From Gluconobacter kanchanaburiensis NBRC 103587 (GTDB lineage: Bacteria > Pseudomonadota > Alphaproteobacteria > Acetobacterales > Acetobacteraceae): a stretch of DNA of 64,000 nucleotides. This document shows positions 60,382 to 64,000 of the stretch, piece after piece (the first letter of the stretch is position 1; the number at the start of each line of letters is the position of its first letter). The notes beneath the pieces are model-generated. The model searched no databases and was not told the DNA's origin. It saw only the letters and a list, made by a program, of their open reading frames with translations. A program made the translations under genes and the position numbers. The stretch is taken from positions 1-64,000 of the forward strand of contig NZ_BJVA01000008.1 in assembly GCF_007988905.1 (NCBI RefSeq). Direction: 5' to 3'.

Positions 60382-61244
60382 CCATGACAGATTTCATGAC
60401 GCGTTTCCGTCGTCCCGATATCGGACGTTTCGTCCGTCGTCAGCCTGTGGCCGCACTGGCTTTTGCGGGCCTTTCCGCCATCGTTCTGCTCGCTCTTCTG
60501 GCTCCCCTGATTTCTCCCTATGATCCCCTTGCGTCGGACGTGCCGCATGCTCTGCTGCCACCCGACAGGCTCCACTGGTTCGGAACGGACGAACTGGGGC
60601 GTGACGTTTTCAGCAGGATCCTTGCCGCGGCCCGGCTTGACCTGTCGATCGCCGTATCTGCCGTGGCGATTTCGCTTGTGGCCGGTGTGACGGTCGGGTG
60701 TTTCTGCGGCTATCAGGGAGGCTGGCTGGACCGTGTCACCGGGCGCATCGTGGATGTGCTGACGGCGTTTCCGCTGTTCGTTATGGCCATGGCACTTGTG
60801 GCCGTTCTCGGGAACTCGATTGCGAACCTGATTTACGCCACGGCAATCATCAACTTCCCGTTCTACATCCGCATTGCGCGCAGCGAGGTTGCGGCGCGGC
60901 GCAATCTGGGCTGGGTCGAGGCCGCGCATGTCAGCGGAACATCCCCCACACGTGTTGTCCTGATGTTCCTGCTGCCGAACATCTTGCCGACCATTGTGGT
61001 GCAGGCGTCCCTCAATCTGGGCTGGGCCATTCTCAATGCGGCCGGCCTATCCTTTCTGGGGCTCGGTATCCCGGTCCCGACCCCGGAATGGGGTGTCATG
61101 GTGGCCAACGGGGCGCATTTCATGTCTTCGGGGCGTTGGTGGCTGGTCGTGTTTCCCGGCGGAATGCTGATGGTGACCATCCTGTGTTTCAATCTTCTGG
61201 GCGATGGCTTGCGGGACCTGCTCGATCCGAGGACGCGCTCATGA
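60378..61244 (+). CDS. ABC transporter permease, DppC-like
   Basis: The second permease, 288 residues, with six spans. The N-terminal FAGLSAIVLLALLAPLISPY and DLSIAVSAVAISLVAGVTVG, FGTDELGRDVFSRILAAARL, GLGIPVPTPEWGVMVANGAH and the EAA loop AAHVSGTSPTRVVLMFLLPN match DppC/OppC. It overlaps its upstream partner (ATGA) and its own stop overlaps the ATPase start. Confidence 0.93.
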   Translation: MTMTDFMTRFRRPDIGRFVRRQPVAALAFAGLSAIVLLALLAPLISPYDPLASDVPHALLPPDRLHWFGTDELGRDVFSRILAAARLDLSIAVSAVAISLVAGVTVGCFCGYQGGWLDRVTGRIVDVLTAFPLFVMAMALVAVLGNSIANLIYATAIINFPFYIRIARSEVAARRNLGWVEAAHVSGTSPTRVVLMFLLPNILPTIVVQASLNLGWAILNAAGLSFLGLGIPVPTPEWGVMVANGAHFMSSGRWWLVVFPGGMLMVTILCFNLLGDGLRDLLDPRTRS

Positions 61245-62851
61245 CCAAACCTCTCCTGAGTATCCGTGATCTGCGGGTCAGTTTCGTGTCCGACCGGACG
61301 CACAAGGATGTGCTTCACGGCGTATCCCTGTCCGTGGAACGCGGGAAAGTTCTGGCGCTCGTAGGTGAAAGCGGGTCCGGCAAGTCGGTGACCGGCCTGA
61401 CCACAATGGGTCTGCTGCCCCGACAGGCCACTGTGACGGGCGGGAGTATCCGCTTTCGCGGAGAGGAGATCACCGGGCATGTTCCCCGCAGTTTGCGGGG
61501 AGCGGGCATCGCCATGGTGTTCCAAAACCCGCGTGCGGCGCTCAATCCGACGCGCCGTATACGGGACCAGCTCTCGGACGTTATCCGTGCGCATGGAAAA
61601 GTGGATCGCGCAGGGTTGCAGGCTCGGCTGACCGAACTGATGCATCAGGTGAGCATTACGGACGCTACACGCTGCCTGAACGCCTACCCGCACCAGCTTT
61701 CGGGCGGGCTGTGTCAGCGCATCGTGATTGCCATGGCTGTGGCGTGTTCGCCGGATCTGATCATTGCGGACGAGCCGACAACCGGGCTGGACGTGCTAAC
61801 GCAAAAGGCGGCGATGGACCTTCTGCTGCGCCTGACGCGGGAGCGGGACATGGGCATGATTCTCGTGACGCATGATCTGGGAATGGCGGCGCAGTACAGC
61901 GATGACGTGGCGGTTATGCGCCATGGGAAAATCGTGGAACGCGGGACGCCGGAAGCGCTTTTCCGCTCTCCGCGCAACGACTACACGCGTCAGCTTGTGG
62001 CGGCCTGTCCAACCGCGACATCGCTTCTGGAAGCCCCGGAAGCTACCGTGGCACGGCAGGCCGCAGAACCTGTGCCTCTGCTGGAAGTCCGCAGTATGGT
62101 GAAGGAATACCAGAACGGATTCCGGGCCGTGGATGACGTCTCTTTCGTCATCCGGCCTGGTGAATGTCTGGGGCTAATTGGAGAATCCGGTTCCGGCAAG
62201 AGCACGATTTCACGTCTGGTCAGTCGTCTGGTGGATCCGGAGGGGGGAGAAATCCTGTTCAATGGCACGCCGATCAGTACCATTCCTGCGGAAGCCTTCT
62301 ATCGGGCGTCACAGCGACGGCAGATCCAGTTCGTGTTTCAGGATGCCGCGGGCAGTCTCAATCCGCGTTATACCGCCTATCGTTCCATCGTCGATCCGCT
62401 CCTGCGGATGGGGCCGGTGCCAGATGGGGAGGCGCTGCGTGCGCTTGTCGTGCGAACCGCGTGTTCGGTCGGACTGTCGGAGGAAATGCTGGAGCGTTAT
62501 CCGCATCAGATGTCCGGCGGGCAGTGCGCCCGCGTGGGCATTGCGCGGGCGATCATCGTCTCGCCTGACCTGCTGATCCTTGATGAGCCGACGGCGGCTC
62601 TTGATGTGCTGGTGCAGGCCGAGGTTCTCGCATTGCTGGAACGTCTGAGACGGGAGCGGGGCATGTCCTATCTGTTCGTCAGCCATGACCTGCATGTCGT
62701 GCGCATGCTGTGCGACCGTGCGATCATCCTGCGCAGGGGGCGAATTGTGGAAGCCGGTCGGTGCGATGATATCTTCCGTGCGCCGCAGAGCGACTATACA
62801 GCCAGCCTGCTTGAAGCGATCCCCCATTTCAGTCCTGGCGCGTCCGTATAA
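61241..62851 (+). CDS. Fused double ABC ATPase (DppD-DppF type)
   Basis: A 536-residue protein with two nucleotide-binding domains. Each has Walker A (GESGSGKSVTGLTTM and GESGSGKSTISRLVSRL), a signature (LSGGLCQRIVIAMAVACS and MSGGQCARVGIARAIIVS) and Walker B with DEPTTGLDVLTQ or DEPTAALDVLVQ. It combines the two separate ATPases of classical dipeptide systems in one chain, as in other fused Opp/Dpp-type systems. Its ATG overlaps the upstream stop by four bases. Confidence 0.93.
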   Translation: MTKPLLSIRDLRVSFVSDRTHKDVLHGVSLSVERGKVLALVGESGSGKSVTGLTTMGLLPRQATVTGGSIRFRGEEITGHVPRSLRGAGIAMVFQNPRAALNPTRRIRDQLSDVIRAHGKVDRAGLQARLTELMHQVSITDATRCLNAYPHQLSGGLCQRIVIAMAVACSPDLIIADEPTTGLDVLTQKAAMDLLLRLTRERDMGMILVTHDLGMAAQYSDDVAVMRHGKIVERGTPEALFRSPRNDYTRQLVAACPTATSLLEAPEATVARQAAEPVPLLEVRSMVKEYQNGFRAVDDVSFVIRPGECLGLIGESGSGKSTISRLVSRLVDPEGGEILFNGTPISTIPAEAFYRASQRRQIQFVFQDAAGSLNPRYTAYRSIVDPLLRMGPVPDGEALRALVVRTACSVGLSEEMLERYPHQMSGGQCARVGIARAIIVSPDLLILDEPTAALDVLVQAEVLALLERLRRERGMSYLFVSHDLHVVRMLCDRAIILRRGRIVEAGRCDDIFRAPQSDYTASLLEAIPHFSPGASV

Positions 62852-62980
62852 GTAATTCAAATAGAGGCCATTCAATCGTTATAGGCCTTTAATTGATCCG
62901 CTTCCGGAATTTCCATAACCTCAAGACAGGTCAGAAAGAGACACAATACTGTTCTCCACCAATACAGATTCGAGAAAACA

Positions 62981-63922
62981 ATGAGCCGCATTATCAGAAT
63001 TGCTGCCGCCCAGATGGGGCCAACACAGCGTACGGATTCGAGGGCTGACACACTTGCCCGGCTCATAACGCTTCTGGAACAGTCGGCGCAGCAGGGTGCC
63101 GAACTGGTGGTGTTCCCGGAACTGGCGCTGACGACATTTTTCCCGCGCTGGCTTCTGGAAGGTCAGGAACTCGAGGATTATTTCGAACAGTCAATGCCTA
63201 ATCCCAATGTCCAGCCCCTGTTCGACCGGGCGCGGGAACTGGGCGTTTCGTTTTATCTCGGATATGCGGAACTGACGCCGGAAGGGCAGCGCTTCAACAC
63301 CTCCGTTCTCGTTGGCCCGCAAGGCCAGATCATGGGGAAATACCGCAAGATCCATCTTCCGGGCTCGGTCGAACCGCGTCCCGGCGCAGTTTATCAGCAG
63401 CTTGAGAAGCGTTATTTCGAATATGGAGACATGGGCTTTCCAGTCATCCATTCAGGTCCGGCACTGAAAGACGCCATCATCGGAATGCTGATCTGCAATG
63501 ACCGCCGCTGGCCGGAAGCCTGGCGCTGTCTGGCGTTGCAGGGGATGGAACTGCTCTGCGTCGGCTATAATTCGGCAGCTTACGACCCGAATGGCGGCGA
63601 TACGGAAAGCGCGGCCCTGCGGACATTTCATGCTCAGCTCGTTGCGCAGTCCAATTCCTACATGAATGCGTGCTGGAGCGTCGCCGTTGCCAAAGCGGGC
63701 GATGAGGACGGTTCGGGTCTGATCGGTGGATCATGCATCGTCGATCCGGACGGGCAGATCGTCGCTGAGGCCGCCACACTCGGAGACGAGGTCGTAGCGG
63801 CTGACTGTGACATGGACCAGTGTTTCCAGGGCAAGTCCAAGATGTTCAACTTCGAAGCGCATCGCCGTCCTCAATGGTACGGGCCAATTACCGAACAGGT
63901 CGGCGCGATTATCCGAAAATAA
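62981..63922 (+). CDS. N-carbamoyl-D-amino-acid hydrolase
   Basis: A 313-residue nitrilase-superfamily amidohydrolase that converts N-carbamoyl-D-amino acids to D-amino acids, CO2 and ammonia. The catalytic triad is visible: Glu in VVFPELALTTFFPRWLLEGQ, Lys in KYRKIHLPGSVEPRPG and Cys in MLICNDRRWPEAWR. These and FNFEAHRRPQWYG align with Agrobacterium D-carbamoylase, so confidence in the family is high; stereospecificity is inferred. It lies 129 bases after the ABC ATPase and 35 bases before a racemase, in the order of hydantoin-catabolic clusters. Confidence 0.88.
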   Translation: MSRIIRIAAAQMGPTQRTDSRADTLARLITLLEQSAQQGAELVVFPELALTTFFPRWLLEGQELEDYFEQSMPNPNVQPLFDRARELGVSFYLGYAELTPEGQRFNTSVLVGPQGQIMGKYRKIHLPGSVEPRPGAVYQQLEKRYFEYGDMGFPVIHSGPALKDAIIGMLICNDRRWPEAWRCLALQGMELLCVGYNSAAYDPNGGDTESAALRTFHAQLVAQSNSYMNACWSVAVAKAGDEDGSGLIGGSCIVDPDGQIVAEAATLGDEVVAADCDMDQCFQGKSKMFNFEAHRRPQWYGPITEQVGAIIRK

Positions 63923-63957
63923 AATCTGTCCGGATTTCTTCTGTCTGTGGGGGGCTT

Positions 63958-64000
63958 ATGACGGACACTACCAGAATACTGGTCATCAATCCGAATTCAT
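63958..64000 (+). CDS. Start of an Asp/Glu/hydantoin racemase-family gene (truncated by window end)
   Basis: Only the first 14 codons are visible: MTDTTRILVINPNS. The strand-1 motif RILVINPNS is characteristic of the Asp/Glu/hydantoin racemase family. GTGGGGGG lies eight bases before the ATG. With the preceding carbamoylase this fits hydantoin or allantoin metabolism, but the rest of the gene is outside the window. Confidence 0.62.
   Translation, partial: MTDTTRILVINPNS

Noticed and set aside
1-64000. CRISPR arrays, rRNA operons, insertion sequences and phage genes
   Set aside because: No spaced direct repeats, rRNA-like sequence, transposase or integrase was recognised; the only RNA gene seen is the tRNA-Tyr.

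Overview
The window looks like chromosomal DNA of an acetic acid bacterium, most likely Gluconobacter or a close relative (Acetobacteraceae, Alphaproteobacteria). The main reasons are a membrane-bound PQQ-dependent glucose dehydrogenase, a type II NADH dehydrogenase, a periplasmic lactonase-like protein, an FMN-dependent 2-hydroxy-acid dehydrogenase, an old-yellow-enzyme reductase, several large TonB-dependent receptors, moderately high GC, and alphaproteobacterial gene types (rpoH, exbBD-tonB). The assignment rests on gene content only.

Layout. 0.5-3.2 kb: NAD kinase and a TibC/Aah-type O-heptosyltransferase. 3.2-6.8 kb: an iron-uptake block with two Fur-type boxes, the remnant of a TonB-dependent receptor, a DUF4405 membrane protein and an exbB-exbD-tonB operon. 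7-10.6 kb: PhnA-like zinc ribbon, SulP transporter, an SDR, a second receptor remnant on the other strand, and a Spx/ArsC-like protein. 10.9-16.4 kb: a GAF-Fis regulator divergent from the PQQ glucose dehydrogenase gene, a beta-barrel protein and a lipoprotein. 16.5-19.9 kb: PLP enzyme, Lrp regulator and amino-acid permease. 19.9-24.7 kb: DUF4186, a short membrane-anchored XseA-like protein, and the gap-pgk operon. 25-31 kb: an MFS exporter, two decayed genes, rpoH, rluD, and an ArsR/old-yellow-enzyme pair. 31-40 kb: rlmB, tRNA-Tyr, a 1074-residue TonB-dependent receptor, a lactonase-like protein, a DUF2075 ATPase with a YbaK deacylase. 39.6-46 kb: tpiA-deoR, then a two-sided cluster of alpha-E protein, permuted ATP-grasp ligase, transglutaminase and zinc peptidase. 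46-56 kb: another TonB-dependent receptor, ndh, an aldehyde dehydrogenase, pgm, lldD-like and SDR genes. 56-64 kb: a long same-strand run of flavoprotein, dipeptide-type ABC transporter, N-carbamoyl-D-amino-acid hydrolase and the start of a racemase, which looks like a hydantoin or carbamoyl-amino-acid utilisation operon.

Together the genes describe an organism that oxidises sugars in the periplasm (glucose dehydrogenase, lactonase), passes electrons into a short respiratory chain (ndh, lldD), keeps the lower part of glycolysis (tpiA, gap, pgk, pgm), and relies heavily on TonB-powered uptake. Several receptor, SDR and GlcG-type genes are broken. The least understood parts are the ATP-grasp/transglutaminase/peptidase cluster, the membrane-anchored XseA-like protein and the sigma-54-independent regulator facing the glucose dehydrogenase gene.
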